Shown here: positions 1-7,289 of the stretch, one piece after another
Numbering within the stretch: the stretch's first letter is position 1
How the letters are laid out: every line of letters starts with the position of its first letter
Source: Crocinitomicaceae bacterium
GTDB taxonomy: Bacteria; Bacteroidota; Bacteroidia; Flavobacteriales_D; Crocinitomicaceae
Length of the DNA stretch: 11,606 nt
Assembly (NCBI GenBank): GCA_030833265.1
Contig: JAURHO010000041.1
Coordinates: 1 to 11,606, forward strand
Direction of reading: 5' to 3'
Made by a program: the position numbers and the translations under genes
The notes under the pieces: generated by a model
The model's database searches: none
Seen by the model: the letters and a program-made list of their open reading frames with translations, nothing else
Told to the model about the DNA's origin: nothing

Positions 1-2
1 TA

Positions 3-152
3 AAAATTAATAAAAATATTCCTAACGAAACGAGAGTAAGATTTGTAAGAAGACCGGAAGTAATAATTGAAGAATTAAATGAAAGTTTTTATTCTAGAAA
101 TTTAGTAAATGCAACTCAAAATGATGGATGCCCTTGGCAATGTCATTTCTAA
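3..152 (+). other. AT-rich open frame fragment of unknown origin, entering from the left edge
   Basis: Frame 3 is open from the window edge to a TAA at 150-152 and gives about 49 residues, including PNETRVRFVRRPEVIIEEL. Bases 1-120 contain only 28 G or C (23%), against 64 of 150 (43%) for 121-270. A stretch this AT-rich would be expected to hit a stop codon sooner, so the first 100 or so bases may be the inside of a real AT-rich gene. I do not recognise the protein. The last part (from about 109) overlaps the T9SS domain in another frame and is probably read-through beyond a junction. It could also be chance or an assembly artefact. Confidence 0.3.
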
Positions 153-273
153 AGAAGTGCTCACCGGAAATCGCAAGTTGAATGTCAGTGATCTCAATAG
201 TGGCGTTTATTTTTTGGTTTTTGAAGCCCCTGGTTCCAAAACCATCACACGCAAACTAGTTGTCAGACACTAA
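109..273 (+). CDS. C-terminal fragment of a T9SS-exported protein (type A sorting domain)
   Basis: The 54 codons end in the layout typical of a Por-secretion (T9SS type A) sorting domain: a strand with DALGNVI, then KLNVSDLNSGVYFLVF, then a basic end TRKLVVRH before the stop. In Bacteroidota this tail directs a periplasmic protein through the type IX outer-membrane channel and is then removed. Only the last two thirds of the domain is present. The usual opening part with a PNP motif is missing, because two stop codons (103-108) lie just before the first ATG in this frame. The fragment therefore cannot be a complete gene, as there is no signal peptide and no passenger domain. The stop TAA (271-273) shares its last A with the rnr ATG. 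The frame call is firm; the passenger is unknown. Confidence 0.7.
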   Translation: MQLKMMDALGNVISKEVLTGNRKLNVSDLNSGVYFLVFEAPGSKTITRKLVVRH

Positions 274-2423
274 TGTCCAAAAGAAAATCCAAACCCAAGC
301 ACAACCCCAACGACGCTCCCAGAAAAAAAGCCGGTATCACTAGTCTAGTGATGCGCGTTTTTGAGCAAAACCCCGGAGTTGAGCTGACCCACAAACAAAT
401 TGCCACCCTTCTCGATGCCCGTGATCCAAGAGCGCGTCAACAAGTGTTTGACTCTCTTGCCATTTTAGCTTCTAAAAAGGCCATCCAAAGAATCAATCAC
501 CACACTTTTAAATTAGGTGAAACTGAGAACCTTCTTGAAGGCACCATTTCCGTTACTCAAAAAGGCGCAGGTTTTGTTACAGTAGAAGGATACGAGAAGG
601 ATATTTATATTTCACCAAGTAATACAGGTCAGGCGTTGAACGGTGACCGCGTCAAGGTTCGAGTATTTAAAAAAGGGCCTTCCAGAGATGAGGGTGCAAT
701 TACTCAAGTTACTGAAAGAGAACGCGTTCAATTTGTTGGCACCATTCAGATTCGTCAGAACGACGCCTTAATGGTCCCAGACAACGCAAGAGCTGGTATA
801 GAAATCAAGATTCCTACTGAAAAATTAAACGGCGCCCTGCAAGGTGAAAAAGCACTCGTAAAAATTACTGTTTGGCCTCAATCATCTAACAAACCTTATG
901 GTGAAGTTTTGGTGAGACTCGGTAAGTCCGGCAACAACGAAACTGAAATGCTTTCGATACTTTACAATCAAGGTATCAATCCGGTTTTCCCAGATGCTGT
1001 GATGCATGAAGCTGAACAAGTTGGTCTTGAACTCGATGCGCAAGAAGTGGCTCAACGCCGTGATTTTCGCGATATCTTGACCTTTACTATTGACCCCTTT
1101 GATGCCAAAGATTTTGACGACGCGCTTTCTTTTCGCCCACTAGAAAATGGACACATTGAAGTGGGTGTCCATATTGCTGACGTCAGTCATTATGTTAGGC
1201 CAGGCTCTGCCATGGATCAAGAAGCGCTGTTGCGTTCTAACTCGGTGTATCTTGTTGATCGCGTTATCCCGATGTTGCCAGAACAGCTCAGTAATTTGGC
1301 TTGCTCCTTGCGCCCGCATGAAGATAAATTTGCTTTTTCAGCAGTCTTTGAAATCGATGAAAAGGGTAAAATTCACCAAGAATGGTTTGGTAAAACTGTC
1401 ATCCATTCTGACCGTCGCTTTACCTATGAAGAGGCGCAAGAAATTCTTGAAGGCAAAGAAGGCGATCATGCTGAAGAGCTTAGAAAGTTAGATGCACTCG
1501 CCAAACATTACAGAAATCAGCGCCTCAAAAATGGCGCACTCAGCATTGAATCAGAAGAGCAGCGTTTCAAACTCGATGAAAATGGCAACCCAACGGGCGT
1601 TGTCATTAAAACGTCCAAAGACGCACACAAACTGATTGAAGAATTCATGCTTTTGGCCAACAGAAAGGTAGCCGAAAGACTCTCACCCGTGAAAAAAGGG
1701 CAAGAAAACTTCCCAATGGTCTACCGAGTGCACGACACCCCAGACCCATCTAAAATGGAACTTTTCGCAGTCTTCATCGAGAAATTTGGGCATAAAGTCA
1801 ATATTCATGACCCACTCAATATTGCTAAAAACCTCAATGAATTATTTGAGGAAATTCGCGGTGAAAATGAATTTTCATTGGTGCAGGCTATGGCTATTCG
1901 CTCGATGGCTAAAGCAAGTTACGATACCGTAAATATTGGACACTACGGGCTTGCTTTTAAACATTATACCCATTTCACTTCCCCTATTCGCCGTTACGCT
2001 GATTTAGTGGTTCACCGAATTTTACAAGAAGATCTTACAACTAAAAAACACAAATACGGCTCAGAATTAGGCGCCATTTGTCAAAGAATTTCTAAAAATG
2101 AACGCAAAGCTGCCGAGGCTGAACGCGAGTCAACAAAATATTTCCAAGCCGTTTATGCCCATGATTTTGTTGGTGAAGCATTTGAAGGCACCATTTCAGG
2201 AATAGCAGAGCATGGCATGTTTGTTCGGATGGATGACATCTATTGTGAAGGCATGGTGCCCATGATGGCTATCCCTGGTGATCGTTTCTATTTTGACCAA
2301 GAGAAATTCCAGATTATCGGGGCAAAAACCAAACGCACCTATCAGTTTGGAGACCGTGTTAAAGTTAGAATTGATCAAGTGAGCACGCGCAAAAGACAAA
2401 TTGACCTCGACCTTGTGGTGTAA
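273..2423 (+). CDS. rnr: Ribonuclease R (3'-5' exoribonuclease)
   Basis: This 716-residue protein has the full RNase R layout. It has a lysine-rich start and winged-helix domain (about 1-85), a first cold-shock domain (87-132, with GTISVTQKGAGFVTV), a second cold-shock domain (about 150-225), the RNB catalytic domain (about 262-590) and a C-terminal S1 domain (633-716). The active-site motif DPFDAKDFDDA puts the metal-binding aspartates at 274, 280, 282 and 283, two residues offset from those I recall for E. coli RNase R. The family degrades structured RNA processively from the 3' end and takes part in rRNA quality control and trans-translation. Unlike the E. coli enzyme there is no long basic tail after S1; the basic residues are at the N-terminus. 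The ATG overlaps the preceding stop (TAATG) with no Shine-Dalgarno. It converges with hflX, leaving 14 nt between stop codons and no visible terminator hairpin. Confidence 0.97.
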   Translation: MSKRKSKPKHNPNDAPRKKAGITSLVMRVFEQNPGVELTHKQIATLLDARDPRARQQVFDSLAILASKKAIQRINHHTFKLGETENLLEGTISVTQKGAGFVTVEGYEKDIYISPSNTGQALNGDRVKVRVFKKGPSRDEGAITQVTERERVQFVGTIQIRQNDALMVPDNARAGIEIKIPTEKLNGALQGEKALVKITVWPQSSNKPYGEVLVRLGKSGNNETEMLSILYNQGINPVFPDAVMHEAEQVGLELDAQEVAQRRDFRDILTFTIDPFDAKDFDDALSFRPLENGHIEVGVHIADVSHYVRPGSAMDQEALLRSNSVYLVDRVIPMLPEQLSNLACSLRPHEDKFAFSAVFEIDEKGKIHQEWFGKTVIHSDRRFTYEEAQEILEGKEGDHAEELRKLDALAKHYRNQRLKNGALSIESEEQRFKLDENGNPTGVVIKTSKDAHKLIEEFMLLANRKVAERLSPVKKGQENFPMVYRVHDTPDPSKMELFAVFIEKFGHKVNIHDPLNIAKNLNELFEEIRGENEFSLVQAMAIRSMAKASYDTVNIGHYGLAFKHYTHFTSPIRRYADLVVHRILQEDLTTKKHKYGSELGAICQRISKNERKAAEAERESTKYFQAVYAHDFVGEAFEGTISGIAEHGMFVRMDDIYCEGMVPMMAIPGDRFYFDQEKFQIIGAKTKRTYQFGDRVKVRIDQVSTRKRQIDLDLVV

Positions 2424-2437
2424 GCCATTCAGAACAG

Positions 2438-3625
2438 TTAATATAAGAAGTTGTTGTAAGGATACCTGATTTTGAAAATCTCTTTCACTTCGTGATACAA
2501 CACCTCTTTTAATTCTTCCACGTTATCCTTGTCCGTGGCCGAAATAAATACACATTTCGTTTTGCCCATTTTAGCCATCCAAGATTTTTTCAAAGAGTCT
2601 AAGGTCGTGATGTCCTCTTCTGGTTCGTTGAGTTCAGCTAAAGGTGGCTGGTACGCATCAATCTTATTAAATACAATGATGGTTGGCTTCTCAGACTTAT
2701 CAATTTCATTCAGCGTTTCATTGACCACCTCATAATGCTCCTCAAAATTTGGGTGTGCAATATCTAAAACGTGCACCAATAAATCTGCTTCCCTAACCTC
2801 ATCTAGAGTAGACTTAAAGGACTCCATCAATTGTTGCGGCAATTTTCTGATAAACCCAACTGTATCTGTAAGCAACAAAGGCATGTTGTCAATGACGACT
2901 TTTCGAACCGTTGTGTCTAGCGTAGCGAAAAGTTTGTTCTCGGCAAATACATCGGATTTCGACAACAAGTTCATGATGGTGCTTTTGCCCACATTGGTAT
3001 AACCCACCAACGCAACTCGGACTAATTGCCCACGATTGCTGCGCTGAACCGTCATTTGCTTATCAATTTCGCGGAGGCGCTCCTTCATGAGGGCAATACG
3101 ATGCTGAATAATCCGTCTGTCCGTTTCAATTTGAGATTCACCTGGGCCGCGTAAACCAATACCTCCTTTTTGTCGTTCAAGGTGCGTCCACATGCGGGTA
3201 AGACGTGGCAACATATATTGTAATTGCGCGAGTTCAACTTGAGTTTTGGCATGGAAAGTACGGGCTCTGCTCGCAAAGATGTCGAGAATCAAAATGGTGC
3301 GATCCAAGACCTTGCATTCGAGTTCTCTTTCAATATTTCTGAGTTGGGAAGGGCTCAGTTCGTCATCAAAAATGATGAGTTCGATATCGAGCGCCTTCAT
3401 ATACTGCTTGATTTCTTCTAGCTTACCGGTACCTACATAAGTACGAGGATTCGGGTAAGGTAATTTTTGAAAAAACTTCTCGACAGTGATAGCTCCGGCG
3501 GTTTCAGCCAGAAATTCAAGTTCGTCGAGGTGTTCTTGAGCAACTTCTTCAGTAACTTCAGAGGTGATTACCCCTACAAGCACACAGCGTTCTTCAACGG
3601 CATCTACAGTTACGTGTCCTTCCAT
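2438..3625 (-). CDS. hflX: HflX ribosome-associated GTPase
   Basis: This 395-residue protein has the N-terminal HflX domain (with YVGTGK at 63-68), the glycine-rich linker GGIGLRGPGESQIETDRR (154-171) and a C-terminal G domain. All GTPase motifs are visible: G1 GYTNVGKST (208-216), G2 TLDTT (235-239), G3 DTVGF (254-258), G4 NKID (320-323) and G5 SAT (362-364). HflX binds 50S and 70S ribosomes and splits stalled ribosomes under stress such as heat. The ATG at 3625 overlaps the stop of the cytochrome gene by one base (TAATG on this strand), which suggests translational coupling and membership of the lepA operon. No Shine-Dalgarno is visible. Length and motifs are normal for the family. Confidence 0.97.
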   Translation of the reverse strand: MEGHVTVDAVEERCVLVGVITSEVTEEVAQEHLDELEFLAETAGAITVEKFFQKLPYPNPRTYVGTGKLEEIKQYMKALDIELIIFDDELSPSQLRNIERELECKVLDRTILILDIFASRARTFHAKTQVELAQLQYMLPRLTRMWTHLERQKGGIGLRGPGESQIETDRRIIQHRIALMKERLREIDKQMTVQRSNRGQLVRVALVGYTNVGKSTIMNLLSKSDVFAENKLFATLDTTVRKVVIDNMPLLLTDTVGFIRKLPQQLMESFKSTLDEVREADLLVHVLDIAHPNFEEHYEVVNETLNEIDKSEKPTIIVFNKIDAYQPPLAELNEPEEDITTLDSLKKSWMAKMGKTKCVFISATDKDNVEELKEVLYHEVKEIFKIRYPYNNFLY

Positions 3626-3957
3626 TATTTGCGTAGGCCTTTGATATGTTGAACCACTAGTTCGATGTTTTCGGCGTTTTCTAATAAGGCTTCCATTGGA
3701 GGCATGGCGTTCTTGCCTTTTTTAATCATTTGAATAATGGCCGCATCCGAAAGACGAGATTGGCTGAGGTCTTTGGCGCCACTTGAACCAAGCTTACCAT
3801 CTTCACCATGGCATTGCGCACAGTGCATCGAGTAAAGGCTAGCAGCTTTTTGAGCTGGGGTTTCTTGTGTTTGAAGGCCGTCTGTTTTTGGTGTGTCTTG
3901 ACAAGAAACAAAGAGCAACAATAAGGTTGCTAATAGACTAAGTTTGCTTAAAACCAT
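3625..3957 (-). CDS. Small mono-haem cytochrome c lipoprotein
   Basis: I chose the ATG at 3957, giving 110 residues. A longer open frame to 4029 exists, but its extra 24 residues lie inside the upstream membrane-protein gene and would put a long basic stretch before the signal peptide. From 3957 the protein begins with a short basic region, a hydrophobic core and a lipobox-like FVSC, with the likely lipidated Cys at 19. A polar linker follows, then a class I cytochrome c fold. The haem site is CAQCH (Cys46, Cys49, His50), and the probable axial methionine is Met85 in KNAMPPM. It should be an envelope-anchored electron carrier. The start overlaps the end of the upstream gene by 10 nt, and the stop overlaps the hflX start. 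The redox partner is not shown by the sequence. Confidence 0.88.
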   Translation of the reverse strand: MVLSKLSLLATLLLLFVSCQDTPKTDGLQTQETPAQKAASLYSMHCAQCHGEDGKLGSSGAKDLSQSRLSDAAIIQMIKKGKNAMPPMEALLENAENIELVVQHIKGLRK

Positions 3958-4376
3958 CCTGCGCCTAATACGGTTCTGAACGGCCAAGGAATGAAAGCTA
4001 AGATGAGAATGAGTGCAAGCACATACCAAAGCTTGATAGCTTTGAATTTGTCCGAACTTTCGCTGGCTTTTTTCGATTTGCTATGGCCAATTGTGACTAA
4101 AACAATAGCGATGAGCATACCTGCTAAATGTTCCATACCGTAAAAACGCAACAATGGGGATTTCATCCAGCCCTCAATAAATTGAACTTTGTCTGATGTA
4201 AAGTACAAGACCAAACCAATGAGCAATTGGGTGTGTAATGATATCATGGCAAACATGTTGACCAAGCGGTGCTTCTTTTCGTATGTTTTAGCTGTAAAAG
4301 CATTGGAAATAGCCAAAAGCAAAAGCACTAAGGCAATCCAACGAAGACCTGAATGTGCGCTAACTAAAATATTCAT
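3948..4376 (-). CDS. Four-helix membrane protein, possible b-type cytochrome-like partner of the adjacent cytochrome c
   Basis: The 142-residue product has four hydrophobic segments (about 11-27, 41-60, 82-97 and 115-131) separated by short charged loops. Conserved-looking features are HSGLRW near the start (His8), a Leu-His-Thr-Gln (His48) in helix 2, MEHLAGM (His83) at the start of helix 3, TIGHSKSKK (His98) at its end, and IPWPFR near the C-terminus. From memory, similar short proteins are common in Bacteroidota and are sometimes labelled cytochrome b. Histidines at helix ends would allow haem binding, but I cannot show it. The gene overlaps the cytochrome c gene by 10 nt and sits 17 nt after lepA, so it is probably co-transcribed with both. 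There is no signal peptide apart from the first helix and no Shine-Dalgarno. Confidence 0.85.
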   Translation of the reverse strand: MNILVSAHSGLRWIALVLLLLAISNAFTAKTYEKKHRLVNMFAMISLHTQLLIGLVLYFTSDKVQFIEGWMKSPLLRFYGMEHLAGMLIAIVLVTIGHSKSKKASESSDKFKAIKLWYVLALILILAFIPWPFRTVLGAGWF

Positions 4377-4393
4377 ATGCTGGGTTTTAGGGT

Positions 4394-6189
4394 TTAATCA
4401 TTGAGTTTAAGAACGGCCAAGAAGGCTTCTTGAGGCACCTCGACACGGCCTACCTGGCGCATGCGTTTTTTACCTGCCTTTTGTTTTTCAAGGAGCTTTC
4501 TTTTACGGGTGATGTCACCACCATAACATTTTGCAGTTACGTCTTTACGCAAGGCTTTGATGGTTTCACGGGCAATGACTTTTGCACCAATTGCGGCCTG
4601 AATTGGAATTTCAAATTGCTGACGCGGGATGAGTTCTCTGAGCTTCACACAGATTTTTTTACCGAGGTCAAAAGCATTGCTGCGGTGAACTAATGCAGAT
4701 AAGGCATCGACTTGTTCGCCGTTGAGTAGTAAGTCCATTTTAACGAGGTCAGATTCTTGATAACCAATTGGGTGGTAGTCAAAAGAAGCGTAACCACGAG
4801 AAACAGATTTGAGACGGTCATAGAAATCAAATACGATTTCAGCGAGCGGCATTTCAAAAGTAATTTCAACGCGATCTTGCGTGAGGTAAACTTGGTTTTT
4901 GAGTTCGCCGCGTTTCTCAATGCAAAGTGTCATGACAGAACCTACGTATTCGGTTTTGGTGATTACTTGTGCTTTGATATATGGTTCTTCAATGCGGTCC
5001 ATGCCAGATGGGTCCGGGAGCTCTGAAGGATTATTGACTACCAGCACTTCGTCTGGGTCTTTTTTCATGTAAGCTTTGTAAGATACGTTTGGTACGGTAG
5101 TAATTACCGTCATGTTGAACTCGCGTTCAAGGCGTTCTTGAATGATTTCCATGTGCAACATGCCCAAGAAACCACAGCGGAAACCAAAACCTAAAGCTGT
5201 CGAATTCTCTGGTTCAAAACCAAAGAGGAGTCATTGAGCTGGAGTTTCTCCATGGAGTAGCGCAGTTCTTCGTATTCGTCCGTTTCAACAGGATAAATTC
5301 CCGCAAAGACCATTGGCTTTACATCCTCGAATCCTTTGATGGCAGTCTCACACGGATTGTTCGCAAGGGTAATTGTGTCACCCACCTTTACTTCGTTCGC
5401 CTGCTTAATTCCAGAGATGATGTATCCAACATCCCCAGCGCGCACCTCCTTTTTAGGGCTAAGATCCATTTTCAAAATCCCAATTTCATCGGCGTTGTAG
5501 TCACGGCCAGTATTTAAAAAGCGGACTTTTTGCCCTTTCTTTAATACACCATTTTTAACGCGATAATAAGCAATGATGCCGCGGAATGGATTGAATACGG
5601 AGTCAAAAATCATGGCCTGTAGTGGCGCTGATTCTTCTCCTTTCGGAGCCGGAATGCGCTTCACTACCGCTTCTAAGATTTTATCTACACCTAAACCTGT
5701 TTTCCCTGATGCTGGAATGATGTCTTCAGGATCACAGCCAATTAAGTCTATAATTTGGTCTGACACCTCTTCGGGCATGGCGCCTGGAAGGTCCATTTTA
5801 TTGAGAATCGGGATGATCTCGAGGTCGTGCTCAAGGGCAAGGTAAAGGTTGGATATCGTTTGGGCTTCGATTCCTTGCGAAGCGTCAACAATTAGGAGCG
5901 CTCCTTCACAAGCGGCAATTGATCGAGAAACTTCATAAGAAAAATCGACGTGCCCCGGAGTGTCGATGAGGTTCAAGACATATTCTTGACCTTCGAATTT
6001 GTAATTCATTTGAATCGCATGGGACTTGATGGTGATGCCGCGTTCGCGTTCAAGGTCCATGTCGTCAAGTGCTTGAGCTTGCATTTCTCGATCAGAAATG
6101 GTTCCGGTGGTCTGGAGAAGGCGGTCTGCAAGGGTGCTTTTACCGTGATCGATATGGGCAATAATGCAAAAATTGCGAATGTGATTCAT
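4394..6189 (-). CDS. lepA: Elongation factor 4 (LepA), interrupted by a one-base frameshift
   Basis: Two open frames join into one LepA of about 598 residues, the usual length. The first gives residues 1-324: G1 AHIDHGKST (11-19), RGIT in switch I (50-53), DTPGH (76-80, with the switch II His80) and NKMD (130-133), then domain II. The second frame gives the rest, starting FEPENSTALGFGFRCGFLGM and ending with the LepA-specific C-terminal domain (KRMRQVGRVEVPQEAF). I place the start at ATG 6189, giving MNHIRNFCIIAH. A TTG at 6225 would only add an unusual hydrophobic extension. LepA is a ribosomal GTPase that acts on stalled or mistranslocated ribosomes. The break is a missing T in a run of four (5216-5219). 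If real, translation stops eight codons later and the protein lacks its C-terminal half. No other damage is visible. Confidence 0.93.
5216..5219 (-). other. Frameshift site in lepA (short A/T homopolymer)
   Basis: On the coding strand the sequence reads GTTTTGAACC. Reading it as GTT TTG AAC leads to the stop TAG at 5191-5193. Adding one T gives GTT TTT GAA CCA GAG, which is Val-Phe-Glu-Pro-Glu, the expected LepA sequence, and the second frame then runs unbroken to 4394. The change is therefore the loss of a single T from a run of five. A sequencing or consensus error is the simplest explanation. A true mutation or slippage during growth is possible. Confidence 0.85.
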
Positions 6190-6195
6190 AGGCAA

Positions 6196-6226
6196 CAAAA
6201 GTAAGCAATCTATAGCATATAACAAG
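6196..6226 (-). promoter_or_regulatory. Predicted promoter of lepA, Bacteroidota type
   Basis: On the minus strand TACTTTTG (6203-6196) matches the Bacteroidota -7 consensus TAnnTTTG exactly. CTTG (6226-6223) is one base off the -33 TTTG, with a 19-nt spacer. The start of transcription would fall near 6190-6192, only a few bases before the lepA ATG at 6189, so the mRNA would be nearly leaderless. The site lies in the 50-nt gap between the FAD oxidoreductase and lepA, which is the widest gap in the minus-strand block. The prediction is based on consensus match only. Confidence 0.4.
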
Positions 6227-6239
6227 CTTAGATTGAGCC

Positions 6240-7280
6240 CTAAATCTGTTTAAATCTGCGAATGTCGGTCTCGGGGTTCAAAGGCTTTTGTTCGAGTATG
6301 AAATCGGCAAGTTCTGAAGCTAAAGTTGGGGCCATCATGTAGCCTTTTGTGCCCAGCCCATTAAAGACATAAACTCCTTGATATGCTGGGTGTTCGCCCA
6401 TCAAAGGTCTACGGTCTAAAACAGTGGGTCTTACACCAGCTTTTTGCTCGAGAAATTGCGGGTCATAATTGCCAAGTGAAGCCAACATATTTAATAATTG
6501 TTCTTTGGCTTCTAGTGTTGTTTCAAGACTGGCATTGTTCCATTCATAAGTAGCGCCCACTTTGAATTGTTGCTCGCCCATAGGTAGTACGAAACATTTT
6601 CTATTCAAAGATTCATTTTCAGGCAAAACAGCACTTTGAATCAGCAGCGTTTGTCCTTTGGTTTGTTGCAGTGGTAAAAAGGAAAAGGTAGCCTCCGTTT
6701 TTTGTCTGTATCCTAAACAAAAAATGACTTGGTCGTAAGTAATATTACGGTAGCTTCGGGTGCCCGGCTCCCAAGATTCAGGTTCAAATTCTTCAGTTGA
6801 GAGCTGACCTTTTTCTCGAAAGTACTTGCTATTTTGTGCGACCCACTGTTGTGCGTCTATCCAAAAAGCTTGCTTTACTCGGCCACTTCCAAATAAATTA
6901 GTCGCCCCTTGATGTTGGATATCTTCTGAAGTTAACTTTTCTAAATAAGGTTGGTATTCGGTTAGCTCTTGGCGCTCTTCCCACAGCTGTTTCTCTTGCT
7001 CAGAAGAAAAAAATCGACGAATAACAATGGGGTGAAAGACCTCTTGGCCAATTTCACTGCCAATTTCTTGATAAAATGCAGGTGCATCTTGCATGAACTC
7101 ATCCAGACGCCATGATTTATTCATGCGTCTGAAAACCATAGGGTTGACCATCCCGGCCGCAATGCTACTTGAATGATTTTCACCAGCGTCCATGATCAAA
7201 ACCTCTTGGCCCCTGCGCAATAATTGATGCGCTAAACAAGTGCCGGCAAGGCCTGCCCCAAAAATTAAAATCCGTCCCAC
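6240..7280 (-). CDS. FAD-dependent oxidoreductase of the DAO family (MnmC C-domain/glycine oxidase-like)
   Basis: The 346-residue protein opens with a Rossmann FAD-binding fold: GAGLAG (8-13) after a hydrophobic strand and Asp31 at the end of the second strand, where the FAD ribose is bound. AAGMVNP follows at about 41-47. The C-terminal FAD-contacting motifs GVRPTVLDRRPLMG (282-295) and GLGTKGYMMAP (308-318) are typical of the DAO family that includes glycine/D-amino acid oxidases and the oxidase domain of the tRNA-modifying enzyme MnmC. There is no signal peptide, so the protein is cytoplasmic. The substrate cannot be read from the sequence. MnmC-like tRNA work or amine oxidation are both open. 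The start is GTG at 7280, 9 nt after the comF stop, and there is no in-frame ATG before the FAD motif. It is probably co-transcribed with comF. Confidence 0.82.
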   Translation of the reverse strand: MGRILIFGAGLAGTCLAHQLLRRGQEVLIMDAGENHSSSIAAGMVNPMVFRRMNKSWRLDEFMQDAPAFYQEIGSEIGQEVFHPIVIRRFFSSEQEKQLWEERQELTEYQPYLEKLTSEDIQHQGATNLFGSGRVKQAFWIDAQQWVAQNSKYFREKGQLSTEEFEPESWEPGTRSYRNITYDQVIFCLGYRQKTEATFSFLPLQQTKGQTLLIQSAVLPENESLNRKCFVLPMGEQQFKVGATYEWNNASLETTLEAKEQLLNMLASLGNYDPQFLEQKAGVRPTVLDRRPLMGEHPAYQGVYVFNGLGTKGYMMAPTLASELADFILEQKPLNPETDIRRFKQI

Positions 7281-7289
7281 TGCGCCTAA

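Noticed and set aside
1147..1491. 114-codon frame inside rnr
   Set aside because: It lies entirely within the RNB domain of rnr in another frame, with no recognisable protein features.
3958..4029. 24-residue N-terminal extension of the cytochrome c gene (start at 4029)
   Set aside because: It lies wholly within the membrane-protein gene, and the start at 3957 gives a clean lipoprotein signal with a normal length.
5191..5219. Programmed frameshifting in lepA
   Set aside because: LepA is not known to use it. The four-T run lacks the heptameric slippery pattern, and I see no clear downstream stem-loop. A simple deletion explains it better.
6190..6225. TTG start giving lepA a 12-residue hydrophobic extension
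   Set aside because: LepA proteins start just before the (R)NFxIIAH motif. The ATG at 6189 fits this, and a promoter-like element covers the extension.
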